A stretch of 64,000 nucleotides of DNA from NCBI GenBank assembly GCA_025560025.1, contig CP048487.1, positions 322,413-386,412 of the forward strand, written 5' to 3'. Position numbers and translations under genes: made by a program. This document shows positions 46,660 through 56,220 of the stretch, piece by piece (within the stretch, counting starts at the first letter, position 1; each line of letters begins with the position of its first letter). The notes below the pieces were generated by a model that saw only the letters and a list, made by a program, of their open reading frames with translations, ran no database searches and was not told where the DNA came from. Origin of the DNA: Agrobacterium tumefaciens. GTDB taxonomy: Bacteria > Pseudomonadota > Alphaproteobacteria > Rhizobiales > Rhizobiaceae.

Positions 46660-46671
46660 TCGATATATCGA
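46660..46671. promoter_or_regulatory. Palindrome TCGATATATCGA, probable PadR operator
   Basis: A perfect 12-bp palindrome lies 18 bases before the padR start and 126 bases before the divergent gene. PadR-type regulators often bind AT-rich palindromes of this kind. The binding is inferred. Confidence 0.4.
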
Positions 46672-46796
46672 AATCAAGAGAGGGCGCAGAATTTTCCACA
46701 CCGGCCGCGTCCTGCAAAGATCCATTTTTCCGGGTTTGAAACCACACCTACGCGGCGCTATGGTCGCCACATCTTTTGCAGACGGGAAACGAACGG

Positions 46797-48386
46797 ATGA
46801 CGAAACGAAGGGATGTGCTGAAGATCGGGCTTGGCGCGGGACTGGCGACGGGGCTTTCCGGCCTCGCGCGCCATGGCGTCGCGCAGGCGCAGGATGCGCT
46901 GGCCTTCGATCCCGCGGCCTTTACGGAACTGACAAAGGTGATCGAGACCGCGACCGGCAGCCATGACGTCGCCTACCGGTTCTGGAAGGCTGTCCCCTAT
47001 GTCGCCCGGCCGGTGGATGCAGCCTATCAGAGCCTCAACATCAGCCAGCCGATCCGCATCGACGGGCGGGAGATCGACGCCTCCGGCGCGCCGATCCTGC
47101 TGGCGAACGCGGTCGGCGGCTACATGCCGTCATCCGTGGCCGATGCCGAGGGAATCGGCGGCGGCGGGATGCGCGGGCGCGGCGGTCCGGGAGGCGGCAT
47201 GCGCGGCGGACACGGCGAACGGCCGCCGGGGGTGAACGGCCCGATGGAGGCCCCTACCGGCAGCAACGCCATGCTCGATCACGGCCGGCGGGTGAGCAAC
47301 GCCGAACTGGCGCTGGCGGCGGGCTATGTCGTGGTCGAAGCCGGCGCGCGCGGGCGCACGCTGACCGACGCGGCCGGCAATCACTACGGCGTGGCGCCGG
47401 CGGCCATCGTCGACCTGAAGGCCGCGGTGCGCTACCTGCGCCACAATGCGGGCCGGCTGCCGGGCAATACCGGCTGGATCGTCTCCTCCGGCACCAGCGC
47501 GGGCGGCGCGCTGTCGGCGCTGCTGGGCGCCTCGGGCGACAGCCCGCTTTATGGCCCCTATCTGGAGGAAATCGGCGCGGCCGAGGCCAGCGACGCGATC
47601 TTCGCCACCGGCGCGTGGTGCCCGATCGCCGATCTCGAACATGCCGACATGGCCTATGAATGGAACTGGGGAGGCAATCCGCTGGCCTCGGGCACCGTGG
47701 TCGATGCGACGGTGTCCGGGGAGTTGCGCGCGGCCTTTGCGGACTACCAGCTCTCGCTCGGCCTGCGGCAGGGCGCGGGCGAGCGGCCTCGCCTGACTGC
47801 CGAAAACCTTGGCGACCACATCGCCGAAACCTATCTGCGCCCGGCGGCGACCCGTTTCCTCGCCGCCCTGCCCGATGCCGACCGCGCCGCCTATATGGCC
47901 GCGAACCCCGTCATCGGCTGGGAAAATGGCGAGGCGCGGTTCGGCTGGGCGGAATTCCTTGCCCATGCCGGCGCCCGGAAGAAGGACGTCCCGGCCTTCG
48001 ACGCCTTCGATCTGTCGACGGGCGAGAACAACCTGTTCGGCCTGGGGCAGACCGCGGCGCGGCATTTCACCCGCTACAGCCTGCGCCATGCGAGCGGCGA
48101 CCCGGCGGCGGAGCTGGACGCCGATATTCCCGGCAAACTCGCGTTGATGAACCCAATGCATTTCCTGTCCGGGGAGAACCCCGGCCGGGCGCGGCACTGG
48201 TGGCTGAGGGTCGGCGCGAAGGACAGCGATACCTCGCTGAGCGTGGTGGCAAACCTTGCCGCCTCGCTGGAAAAACGAGGCAACGCGGTCGATACCCGGA
48301 TGTACTGGGACGCCGGCCACGGCGCCAACGAGGATGCAGCGGAGTTCATGGCATGGATCGGCCGGGTGACGGGTTACGCCGGATAG
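46797..48386 (+). CDS. Tat-exported alpha/beta hydrolase (tannase-like)
   Basis: The protein is about 529 residues long. The N-terminus KRRDVLKIGLGAGLATGLSG is a Tat signal. The nucleophile elbow GTSAGG lies near residue 231, with Asp/His candidates in YWDAGHGANED near the C-terminus. A Gly-rich insert (GGGMRGRGGPGGGMRGG) lies near residues 120-135, which is unusual. Such proteins hydrolyse ester bonds of phenolic compounds in the periplasm, although tannases proper carry further features. The start at 46797 is chosen to match the Tat signal. It is divergent from the PadR/methyltransferase operon. Confidence 0.75.
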   Translation: MTKRRDVLKIGLGAGLATGLSGLARHGVAQAQDALAFDPAAFTELTKVIETATGSHDVAYRFWKAVPYVARPVDAAYQSLNISQPIRIDGREIDASGAPILLANAVGGYMPSSVADAEGIGGGGMRGRGGPGGGMRGGHGERPPGVNGPMEAPTGSNAMLDHGRRVSNAELALAAGYVVVEAGARGRTLTDAAGNHYGVAPAAIVDLKAAVRYLRHNAGRLPGNTGWIVSSGTSAGGALSALLGASGDSPLYGPYLEEIGAAEASDAIFATGAWCPIADLEHADMAYEWNWGGNPLASGTVVDATVSGELRAAFADYQLSLGLRQGAGERPRLTAENLGDHIAETYLRPAATRFLAALPDADRAAYMAANPVIGWENGEARFGWAEFLAHAGARKKDVPAFDAFDLSTGENNLFGLGQTAARHFTRYSLRHASGDPAAELDADIPGKLALMNPMHFLSGENPGRARHWWLRVGAKDSDTSLSVVANLAASLEKRGNAVDTRMYWDAGHGANEDAAEFMAWIGRVTGYAG

Positions 48387-48479
48387 CGCGGCAAGGCGAG
48401 ACGGGCCTGGCCTGGCTCCGGCGCCGTCCCCAATCTCCTGTTCTTCGTTTCACCCTTCGCAAGCCAGCCATGGATTGAA

Positions 48480-48780
48480 TCGTTCGGCTTCGCCACGACG
48501 TTCAAGGATGCCGGCAGCTGCGCGCGCCTCGATTGGCCCAGTACGCCAGTCGCGATCGCAACGATAGCCGCCGCGGCAAGCAGGATCAATAATCCGCGTA
48601 CCGTTTCCATACGGGCGTTGCGGATGCGCGAAGGGTTGCCGTGGCGATCCCTGGTAGCGAAGGTGCAATCGTTGCACCCGCCATGATGGTGAGCGTGGCA
48701 AGAAAAAGCAACGTCACCCTCCGCGCGAGCGGATTGCGGGGTTGAGGCGGCGCCACTCTTTCCACAGCGTAAATCGTCAT
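48480..48780 (-). pseudogene. N-terminal fragment of an MFS transporter
   Basis: The reverse strand from 48780 reads MTIYAVERVAPPQPR followed by TLLFLATLTIMAGATIAPSL, a first membrane segment typical of DHA1 transporters. It soon meets a stop, and an overlapping frame carries another hydrophobic stretch (GLLILLAAAAIVAIATGVLG). The rest of the transporter is absent. I cannot exclude small membrane proteins of unknown role. Confidence 0.4.
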
Positions 48781-48946
48781 TCTCAGCCAGCCTTCCGGGT
48801 TTCGCGCCCGCACGTTGTTAGTGAGCTGGCCGCCGCATTTTCAAGGCCCGGACCAGTCGATGACCTTCCCGATCATCGTATCGAGAGCACTTCCAAGATC
48901 TCAGGCAAGCCGATCATAGTATCCCGGCGAGACGCAGACATGGAGA

Positions 48947-49408
48947 TCAGGCGTGCGGTGATATGACGGCCAGCTCCCCAAAAACGGGAGGGATGTCCGC
49001 TGAGTGAACGATACGGCTCGCGAGATCAGCAAAGCGTGCCTCGTCACGCGTCGACAGAAATCCCACAACTGCGATCAGCCGCTCAGTCACTTCGGCGTGG
49101 AAAGCTTCAGCCAGAGGAAGCCCCACTTCGGTCAGCGCCACCACCGTCACCCGCCGGTCATCCCCTTCGGCGCGCCGATAAAGCAGGCCACGCTGCTCCG
49201 CACGGTCCACGAGACCGGACAGGCTCGATTTCTCCAGGCGGAGCAACGAGGCGAGTTCCGACATGCTTCTCGGCATATCCTTGATGACGCAGGTCAATTG
49301 CGCCTGGGCCACCGTCAGTCCGTGCTTTTCCGCCACCTCCGCATAGATGGACTGCACCAGAAATGACAGCCGCACCAAGGCTGCGGCAGGGCTCAAGCGA
49401 TCCGACAT
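48947..49408 (-). CDS. MarR family transcriptional regulator
   Basis: The protein is about 153 residues long. The winged helix has MSELASLLRLEKSSLSGLVDRAEQRGLLYRRAEGDDRRVT, normal for MarR. It is divergent from the NmrA-like and FMN reductase genes, and a clear inverted repeat at 49466-49484 lies between them. ATG 49408 is preferred over 49456 because the family begins near it. It probably represses both directions. Confidence 0.87.
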   Translation of the reverse strand: MSDRLSPAAALVRLSFLVQSIYAEVAEKHGLTVAQAQLTCVIKDMPRSMSELASLLRLEKSSLSGLVDRAEQRGLLYRRAEGDDRRVTVVALTEVGLPLAEAFHAEVTERLIAVVGFLSTRDEARFADLASRIVHSADIPPVFGELAVISPHA

Positions 49409-49465
49409 CGAGCTGGATTCTTCTTTCTCTGAGTGGCTTGCAATGGTTCGTGCCACGAATTAAAC

Positions 49466-49484
49466 AGGTTCGCAATACGAACCT
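49466..49484. promoter_or_regulatory. MarR operator candidate
   Basis: AGGTTCG and CGAACCT are perfect 7-base arms around CAATA. The site lies between the divergent marR (49408) and NmrA-like (49590) genes. Confidence 0.6.
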
Positions 49485-49589
49485 TTAAAGACCGTGTTCG
49501 TCGATCTTGTATCAGGCATGGATCGCAGCGCCAAGGTGAGGTACAGCCCTACGCCGAAAGCTGCCGTCCTCCTGAGGAAGGAAAAAGAA

Positions 49590-50504
49590 ATGGATCGGAA
49601 AATCGTTGTGCTGGCTGGCGCCACAGGCCATCTCGGCAATCTTGTCGCCCGGGCCCTGGCGGACAAGAACGATACTGTCGTGCGGGCCCTGGTTCGGCCC
49701 GGAAGTGCGGCGAAGGCCGCCGGTCTTGCCGGGCTGGGCGTCGAGGTCGTTGAAACGGCGATTGACGGGTCGGGCGATCAAGGCGCGCTCGACAAGGCGA
49801 TGGAGGGAGCTTTCTCCGTCGTTTCCGCGCTGCAGGGCGGCCCGGACGTCATCGTCGGCGTCCAGTCGCATCTGCTGGAAGCGGCAGCTCGCGCCGGCGC
49901 CTCCCGGTTCATTCCCTCGGATTTTTCCATGAACATGTTCGGGCTTGCCGAGGGCGAGAATATCAACCTCGATATCCGTCGCGCCTTCGCCCGCCAGGCC
50001 GACGGGATCAGGGGCGGCGTGAGCGTCGTCCACGTTCTGAACGGCTGCTTCATCGATACGAGGGTTCTGTTCGGCTTTCTGGGAGCGATCAACCTGGAGC
50101 GGGGCGAGGCCTATCTCTGGGGCGAGGGAAATCAGCCGATGGACTTCACCACCTTTGCCGATACGGCGCGCTTTACGGCCGAGGCGGCAACCGACCCGAA
50201 CCCGGTGCCGACGATCTTCAACGTCGCGGGCGACACATTAAACTTCCACGACCTCGTGAAAGCCTATGAGGAAGGCTCCGGCAAGTCCCTGACAGTGGTC
50301 AGGATGGGCTCGCTGGCGGACATGGATGCCGAGATCGCGAAGCGGCAGCGGGCCGATCCGCAGAACATGTATGCCTACATACCGCTGATGTACTGGCGCG
50401 GAATGCTCGACGGCAAGGGCAAGCTCGGCGAGTTGGTCAATGACCGCTACCCCATAGGCAACCTTACAACTGTTAAGGATTACGTCCGGAACGAGGGCCT
50501 CTGA
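49590..50504 (+). CDS. NmrA/isoflavone-reductase-like NAD(P)-binding protein
   Basis: The protein is about 304 residues long. The motif LAGATGHLGNLVARAL is a Rossmann cofactor site near the N-terminus. VSALQGGPDVIVGVQ and FIPSDFSMNMFGLAEG fit the NmrA/isoflavone reductase branch of atypical SDRs. ATG 49590 follows GAGGAAGG; the longer frame from 49494 lacks support. It is cotranscribed with an FMN reductase and lies next to a MarR gene, which suggests a redox or quinone stress role. Confidence 0.85.
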   Translation: MDRKIVVLAGATGHLGNLVARALADKNDTVVRALVRPGSAAKAAGLAGLGVEVVETAIDGSGDQGALDKAMEGAFSVVSALQGGPDVIVGVQSHLLEAAARAGASRFIPSDFSMNMFGLAEGENINLDIRRAFARQADGIRGGVSVVHVLNGCFIDTRVLFGFLGAINLERGEAYLWGEGNQPMDFTTFADTARFTAEAATDPNPVPTIFNVAGDTLNFHDLVKAYEEGSGKSLTVVRMGSLADMDAEIAKRQRADPQNMYAYIPLMYWRGMLDGKGKLGELVNDRYPIGNLTTVKDYVRNEGL

Positions 50505-50583
50505 CCTGGCAAAGGATCGTTCCGCTTTCCGTCCAGATCGGGGTCGGCAGGTCGATCACGTTTCATCGCAGCAGGAGACCAGC

Positions 50584-51195
50584 ATGACGAAACTCAAGAT
50601 AGCGGTAATCATCAGCAGCACACGCGACACCCGTTTCGGGCCAATCCCGGCGAAATGGATTGCCGACGTTGCCGCTCAGCGCGACGATATGGACATCGAG
50701 ATCGTCGATCTCAAGATTTTCGATCTACCGTTCTTCAACGAAGCGATGTCGAGTGCATGGGGTCCCAGTCAAGATCCCGCGGCGGTCGCCTGGCAGAACA
50801 AGATCGGCGAGTTCGACGGCTATATCGTAGTTGCGGCTGAATACAACCGTGCCCTTACCGGGGCGATGAAGAACGCCTTCGACCAGGCGTACAAGGAATG
50901 GAACAACAAGCCGATCGCATTCTTGGGGTATGGAGCCGTCGGCGGCAGCCGCGCGGTCGACAACGGCCGCACCGTGGCGATTGAATTGCAGATGGTGCCG
51001 GTTCGCTCGGCTGTCCACATCGGCGGTAGCGAATACGTTCGCGTCGTCCACCAACGCCAGCCGATCACCGAGATCGAAGACGCAATCCTGCCGAGCGCCA
51101 ATACCATGCTCGACCAGCTCGCCTGGTGGGGATGGACAACAAAGGCGGCCCGCGACGGGCTTGTTCCGCAACTGGCCAAGGCCGCAAAGGCCTGA
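50584..51195 (+). CDS. NADPH-dependent FMN reductase
   Basis: The protein is about 203 residues long. IISSTRDTRFGPIPAKWI is the flavin phosphate loop, and VAAEYNRALTGAMKNAFDQAYKEW is the flavin-facing segment of the family. A second flavin reductase, at 32048-32620, belongs to another operon. It may supply FMNH2 or protect against quinones. It follows the NmrA-like gene after 79 bases. Confidence 0.88.
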   Translation: MTKLKIAVIISSTRDTRFGPIPAKWIADVAAQRDDMDIEIVDLKIFDLPFFNEAMSSAWGPSQDPAAVAWQNKIGEFDGYIVVAAEYNRALTGAMKNAFDQAYKEWNNKPIAFLGYGAVGGSRAVDNGRTVAIELQMVPVRSAVHIGGSEYVRVVHQRQPITEIEDAILPSANTMLDQLAWWGWTTKAARDGLVPQLAKAAKA

Positions 51196-51238
51196 GACCG
51201 GCAGGTCCGTGACGTCGCGCGAACCCCCTCGGTTCGGC

Positions 51239-51605
51239 ATGCGTACCGCGGTCGTCACGCTCTCGGCAAACGAAGGGATCGTCTTACCCCTGACAGACGT
51301 CGTCGTCTTCGGCGCCAACGGCCGCACCGGCCGCATCATCGTCGAAAAGCTGCTGGACCGCAGGCACAACGTCACCGCCGCAATGCGAAATCCCGCTGCC
51401 TTCTCCGATTTTCGGGATGACGCGCGGCATCCGCAACGCCTTCGGACCGCCAGCGTCGACGTCGAGGATCCCGCATCCGTTCTGGCATCCGTGGACGGGC
51501 AGACGGCGTCGACGGGCGCACCCCGGTTTCTCTGCGTCTCGTCAGGCGGCGCAAACCGGTACGATCCGAACCTCGGCTTCTGGTTCCGCAGGATCGTCAT
51601 CCCGC
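51239..51605 (+). pseudogene. NmrA-like/SDR fragment with internal deletion
   Basis: The text starts DVVVFGANGRTGRIIVEKLL, a Rossmann motif, and runs about 90 residues. It then jumps from SVLASVDGQ to FLCVSSGGANRYDPNLGFW, which belongs much later in the fold, and merges into an unrelated hydrolase at about 51605. It is a deletion remnant. Confidence 0.55.
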
Positions 51606-51945
51606 TGGCCGGAAGTCCGGAAGCGCTTCCCGCTTCTGCGCGGGATTTCTACATCGAACTCCTGCGTCGCACGCCTGGCGCACTGAAGGCCAGTTTCGAC
51701 TATTATCGGGCGATCGACGTATCCATTCCCCAATACCGGCGCCGCGTCGCGCGAGGAAAGCTGACCATGCCCGTGCTTGCATTTTCCGGTGCATTGGCAT
51801 GCGAAAGCTGTGGAAAACGAGTTGCGAACCCTTGCGGACGATGTCTTCTCGGTCATCATCCCCGATTGCGGCATTATCCCGCGGAGGAAAAGCCGCAGAC
51901 GCTGCTGGAGGCGCTTGACGCATTCCTCGCCGCCTACGCCGGATA
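51606..51945 (+). pseudogene. C-terminal fragment of an alpha/beta hydrolase
   Basis: The frame reads ARDFYIELLRRTPGALKASF and later RGKLTMPVLAFSGA, typical of epoxide-hydrolase-like enzymes. A frameshift near 51800 moves the natural sequence VENELRTLADDVFSV to another frame, and the end HYPAEEKPQTLLEAL is again in the first frame with its His lost. Only the last 110 or so residues remain. Confidence 0.55.
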
Positions 51946-52105
51946 ATCCGGGAGCCGCAGGAGCCCCGAATTCAACCCGCGGGCTCGCCGCAATTCCTGA
52001 GGACCCCTGGCCTCGACAGGAAACCTTCGATGTGAGACAGCATCGAAGTTTGTCCAGCTTTGGACGCTATCAGAAACCCCGCGACACTATCACACACCAC
52101 TCATA

Positions 52106-53542
52106 CTATCCTGAAGACGTGCAGATCGGGCCATAGAGCAGTTCAAGTTCGGCTTTGCGCATGGCCTCTTCGGGGTTACGGCCCACCACGAAGTTCATCA
52201 TCATACCGTGATCCTCGTGCTCCAGCTTGTGGCAATGCAGAAGGTAGCGTCCCTCGTAGGCGTCGAAGCGAACCAGTACGTCCACCGTTTCATGTGTACG
52301 TACAAGAACTGTATCTTTCCAGCCACGTTCCCATGGATAGACCGGGCGAACGCGGTCATCGGGGGCCGTACCCTCTTGCACCTGGAAATGCGTACCATGC
52401 ACATGCACTGGATGGGGAGCACCGCGCGCACTGGCAAAACGCCAGCGCTCGACGCGACCGAAGGGAACCGCAAAGTCTATCCGCTTCATGTCGAAGACTG
52501 TGTCGTTGATCTTTTCGTTGTCCTGAAAGACGAAGGTCCTGTCCGGTTCTCCGGTGTGGCTGAGGGTTTCGATTTCGGACAGGCGCTCGGGAATCTCCCA
52601 GTCGCTATAGGGTGCTTCCGTTACCTGGATCTCCAGCACACGCCAACCGGCGGCGTTGCAGGTCAACCCGACTTTCGTACCAGGCGTGAAACCACGCAGG
52701 TCCATGATCACATCGACCCTCTCGGCGGGTCCCACTTCGATTTCGTCGACCGGCTGCGGTGTGTCGATCAGCCCGCCGTCATTGCCGATGACCGTGAGCG
52801 GCGCCTCGGAGCCCAACCGAAATACCCGGGCGTTAGCGCCGTTCAGAATGCGCAGGCGAGCGAACCCGCGCGGCAACGCCGTGCGGGGCCAGGCGGCGCC
52901 GTTGACAAACGGCACGCCGCCCTGCGTTCCGGCGATGTCGGCAATATAGCCGAAGACACCGCCGGCATCGACCTGCGCGTCGCGCAGCACGAGAAACAGT
53001 TCGCTATCGCCCGATGGCAGCCCCAGAGCGGCCTCTTCGTCATCCTCGACCACGAGTAACCCGGCCAGCCCATGCCACGCCTGGATGGCAGCAGCACCGT
53101 GGGGATGCGGATGATACCAGTTCAGCCCCGCCCGCTGCACAATCGGAAAACTATACTCCCGAACCGTACCCGCGGCGATCTCATCATGCGGTTGTCCATC
53201 CATATCCGTTGGAGCCAGCAACCCGTGCCAATGCACGGTGGTCGGTTGATCCATCAGGTTTTCAACCCGACGGGTGAAGGTCTCCCCGCGCCGGATCCGG
53301 ATTGTCGGTCCGGGAATGCCGCCATTGTAGCCAAAGCCATCATGTCCATCGGGAAAGACGGTCTTCCCGGCTCGCAACGGTTCGTTCGCGGTCAGAAGCC
53401 GGGGACGGGGCAGGATTTGCCGCTGCCCAGGCGCGGTTATGGCTTCCGTTCCGCCTCTCGACATGCCGTAAGCCAGAAAGCCGGTCAGCAGCGCCGTACC
53501 GCCCATCAGGCCCATAGCCTCTCTTCTCGTTATCCGCCTCAT
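52106..53542 (-). CDS. Multicopper oxidase, Tat-exported (second copy)
   Basis: The protein is about 478 residues long. The signal RRITRREAMGLMGG is a twin-arginine type. All copper motifs are seen: HWHG, HPHPHG, HPVHVHG and HCHKLEHEDHGMM. It is clearly related along its length to the enzyme at 37297-38745 but not near-identical, so this is not a recent duplication. ATG 53542 is chosen to begin the Tat signal. The upstream neighbour is a ceramidase-family gene on the same strand 42 bases away. Confidence 0.9.
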   Translation of the reverse strand: MRRITRREAMGLMGGTALLTGFLAYGMSRGGTEAITAPGQRQILPRPRLLTANEPLRAGKTVFPDGHDGFGYNGGIPGPTIRIRRGETFTRRVENLMDQPTTVHWHGLLAPTDMDGQPHDEIAAGTVREYSFPIVQRAGLNWYHPHPHGAAAIQAWHGLAGLLVVEDDEEAALGLPSGDSELFLVLRDAQVDAGGVFGYIADIAGTQGGVPFVNGAAWPRTALPRGFARLRILNGANARVFRLGSEAPLTVIGNDGGLIDTPQPVDEIEVGPAERVDVIMDLRGFTPGTKVGLTCNAAGWRVLEIQVTEAPYSDWEIPERLSEIETLSHTGEPDRTFVFQDNEKINDTVFDMKRIDFAVPFGRVERWRFASARGAPHPVHVHGTHFQVQEGTAPDDRVRPVYPWERGWKDTVLVRTHETVDVLVRFDAYEGRYLLHCHKLEHEDHGMMMNFVVGRNPEEAMRKAELELLYGPICTSSG

Positions 53543-53584
53543 CTCGACCTCGCTCGCTTCTGCCTGTCCCGGGATCTGCCGCAC

Positions 53585-54922
53585 TCAGGATGACGATCGG
53601 ATCATCTCGACAATGCCGTTGACGATGTTTTCTTCAGCGCAACCACGAGCGACGGGACTTCCATTCACCGCGAATACCGGAGCGTCGAACATGTCGTCGC
53701 TCGGGATGTAGCCGATGCGGTCGTTCGCAATCGACACAAGTACGGTGTCTTTGAGCGGTGATAAATTCCTCAGTCGCTCATAGATGGTCGTTACGACCTC
53801 TCCGTTCACTCCGGCAAACGCGATGTCCCCGATCCGAAGCAGACCCAGACGAATATCGACCGCCTCGACCTTCTCCTGCTTCATGGAGTCCATGACGTTC
53901 GCCCCGGCCTTCGCAGGGCACGCAAGAACCCTTTCGCTTGCGCTGATCTTTGCATGGCTCACCATGGCGGGAATGTTCTGTGCGACGCGGACAGCCTCTG
54001 AGCCGATGACGAAGCCCTGCGCGTTCATGGCCTCATAGGCGTAGGAGCGATCGGCCTCGACGTCGCCGCTTTGTGGCTGCTTGAAGTATTTCGGGGCCTG
54101 GTCGCCCAGGGCTCCCGGAGTGAAGAGCGCGACCGTGTCCCCGCCCAGGCCCGTTTCGACCCGCCGGGCTGCCGCCCCGGCAAGATCGTCGGTTATCTCG
54201 TTGATGCCGATGGTGACAGTCGAATGGACGGCGTAATTGAACAGGACGGCGATCGGCTTTCCGTCCGGGGTCTCGAACCTGGTGACCCTCAGCGTCTTGT
54301 CCGACGGGCCGTCGACATTGCTGCCGAGCGTCCATCCGTCCGCAGTATAGAGGTGACGGTTCACGTTGACATCCACCGAGCCGTTGCCGTGGCCGACGCG
54401 TGCCGGTTGCGCCTTCTCGTCCGCCTGCTTCAAGGCCTCGATCATGCGATCGAAGACAAACTGCGTATAGGCATCGGATTCGGGGCCGCCTGCATGAGCC
54501 AGCGCGCCTGGAGAGACCTTCCCTATGCGCGGGGCGCTATGATTGTGCGTGGCGGTGATCATGATATGATTGAAAGCGATCCCGAGTTCCGTTTCGATGC
54601 GACGCCGGATTGGTGTCATGTCCCCGGCCTCGATCAGATCCCCCACCAGGAAAGCGATCTTCGTGTCGGAGTTGCGAACAACGAGGGCCCGTACATAGAT
54701 TGGATCCTGCACGCCCGTGAACTCGCCCGGCATCGGGTTGAGGCCATTCAAGGTGCGCGGCGTGATCTCGATCTTCGCTGCGCCTACGTTCAACGGTGAA
54801 GGCTCCGCTGCCCTGGCCGATGTCATCAGGCCGATAGACATCATACCGCCCACGAGAGCGAGAGCGAGAGTTCGTATCGATAGCTTCTCCCGAAGCACCG
54901 GAAAGTTATCCGACTGACGCAT
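53585..54922 (-). CDS. Neutral/alkaline ceramidase family hydrolase, secreted
   Basis: The protein is about 445 residues long. A signal region (TLALALVGGMMSIGLMTSARA) is followed by NVGAAKIEITPRTLNGLNPMPGEFTG, the hallmark start of non-lysosomal ceramidase-like proteins. The zinc-site motif TATHNHSAP lies near residue 125, and AVLFNYAVHSTV near 225. It is shorter than classic ceramidases (over 600), so it may act on another amide. The gene follows the esterase gene by 32 bases. Confidence 0.75.
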   Translation of the reverse strand: MRQSDNFPVLREKLSIRTLALALVGGMMSIGLMTSARAAEPSPLNVGAAKIEITPRTLNGLNPMPGEFTGVQDPIYVRALVVRNSDTKIAFLVGDLIEAGDMTPIRRRIETELGIAFNHIMITATHNHSAPRIGKVSPGALAHAGGPESDAYTQFVFDRMIEALKQADEKAQPARVGHGNGSVDVNVNRHLYTADGWTLGSNVDGPSDKTLRVTRFETPDGKPIAVLFNYAVHSTVTIGINEITDDLAGAAARRVETGLGGDTVALFTPGALGDQAPKYFKQPQSGDVEADRSYAYEAMNAQGFVIGSEAVRVAQNIPAMVSHAKISASERVLACPAKAGANVMDSMKQEKVEAVDIRLGLLRIGDIAFAGVNGEVVTTIYERLRNLSPLKDTVLVSIANDRIGYIPSDDMFDAPVFAVNGSPVARGCAEENIVNGIVEMIRSSS

Positions 54923-54954
54923 CTTTCCTGCCTTCCTTTCCAAAAAACATGGCC

Positions 54955-56220
54955 TCAGGCCTTCGACTGGCGGAACAGCCAGTCTCGAACACCCTCGATG
55001 TCGTAGGCGATACGCCATGTATTGACATGGTTGGCGCCGGGGCTGTCCTCCTGGCCGTCAGGGACGACCGTGCCCTTCCGGAGAGCGACATAGTTGATCG
55101 GCGCGCCCTCCGCTTCCAGCGAGATGACAGCGGCACCGAACTGTTCCGGCGTCGAGGTGCCCGGCCAGACGGCACGGGCGACCTTCGCCCCCTCCGCCTC
55201 CAAGACCTCCATGATGGTGTTTTGGCCCGGATATGCCTTGGCGTCGCCTTGCGAAACCACCACCCACATCTTTTGCGAGGTCAAAGGCCGCACCTTGTCC
55301 GCGCCCCACTGGCAGGCGACCAGATAGGCAGCGGCAAAAAACTTCGGATACTTGATCATGATCGCGATCGACAGCATGCCGCCGCCCGACTGCCCTGTGG
55401 TATAGAGGCGGTTCGTGTCGATGCTGAATTCCTGTGACAGCTCCCGGATCAGGTCGACAACAACGTCGAGATAGCCCGCTTCCTCGTCGCTGTCGTTGAC
55501 GAACTGTTCGGGGAACTGCGGTGCGATGACGAAAGCCTCGTGCTTCGCCTGTTGTGTCGGCTCGGCCCAGATCACCGCGCCGTTGCCCTGCACCAGCGTC
55601 CGCATCGGATCGGAGCCTGTGACACCCGCATCGTGCATGAAATTGACCAGCGGATAGCGCTTCGCCGGATCGTAGCCCTTCGGCACGAAGAGATTGTAGG
55701 TCAGGCTCCTGCCCGACGCATGCTCGTAGGTACGCTGGACGAAATCGTCGACGACCAGGTTCTTCACCGCCGTATTGGCGATAGGCGCGGAACCGCCGGC
55801 GATCTCGCCACCCTCAGCCGTGATCGGCTCTGCTTGCGCCACCGTGATTTCAGCCGCCCTGATCATGATGTCGCGGCCCTTCTGAACGTAGAGCGCGGCT
55901 CCTGCATCACCGGGCGACAGTTCGATGACGGCAAAGGGACCGTCGTGTCCCGCTTCGGCCAAATCGGCCGAGGTGTTGGCATAAACCCGCGTGATCGTGC
56001 GTCCCTCGACGGCGAAGTCATCGGGCTCCAGCGCGGAGGAAACCAGGTTGCGGTCGTACTCCACCGCAACAGCGACCAGCCGCTGACCGCCGCCATAGAC
56101 GCGCGTGATCGCGGTGACGCCCCTCACATGCCCGGCGCTGTCCTGCGCATGAACCTTGATGCCTGATGTCATCAGCACAGTTGCACAGACTCCCACCAGA
56201 AATTCCCGTCGCGACGGCAT
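54955..56220 (-). CDS. Secreted alpha/beta hydrolase/esterase (PHB-depolymerase-like)
   Basis: The protein is 421 residues long. A signal peptide (EFLVGVCATVLMTSGIKVHA) precedes an N-terminal domain of unknown role and then an esterase domain. The nucleophile is in TTGQSGGGMLS, and HDAGVTGSD forms the oxyanion region. GANHVNTWRIAYD near the end may hold the catalytic His. It is probably cotranscribed with the ceramidase-like and multicopper oxidase genes. It is divergent from a tetR gene. Confidence 0.78.
   Translation of the reverse strand: MPSRREFLVGVCATVLMTSGIKVHAQDSAGHVRGVTAITRVYGGGQRLVAVAVEYDRNLVSSALEPDDFAVEGRTITRVYANTSADLAEAGHDGPFAVIELSPGDAGAALYVQKGRDIMIRAAEITVAQAEPITAEGGEIAGGSAPIANTAVKNLVVDDFVQRTYEHASGRSLTYNLFVPKGYDPAKRYPLVNFMHDAGVTGSDPMRTLVQGNGAVIWAEPTQQAKHEAFVIAPQFPEQFVNDSDEEAGYLDVVVDLIRELSQEFSIDTNRLYTTGQSGGGMLSIAIMIKYPKFFAAAYLVACQWGADKVRPLTSQKMWVVVSQGDAKAYPGQNTIMEVLEAEGAKVARAVWPGTSTPEQFGAAVISLEAEGAPINYVALRKGTVVPDGQEDSPGANHVNTWRIAYDIEGVRDWLFRQSKA

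Noticed and set aside
47130..48320. Open frame of 396 codons on the minus strand
   Set aside because: It is antisense to the Tat hydrolase and reads as low-complexity basic text.
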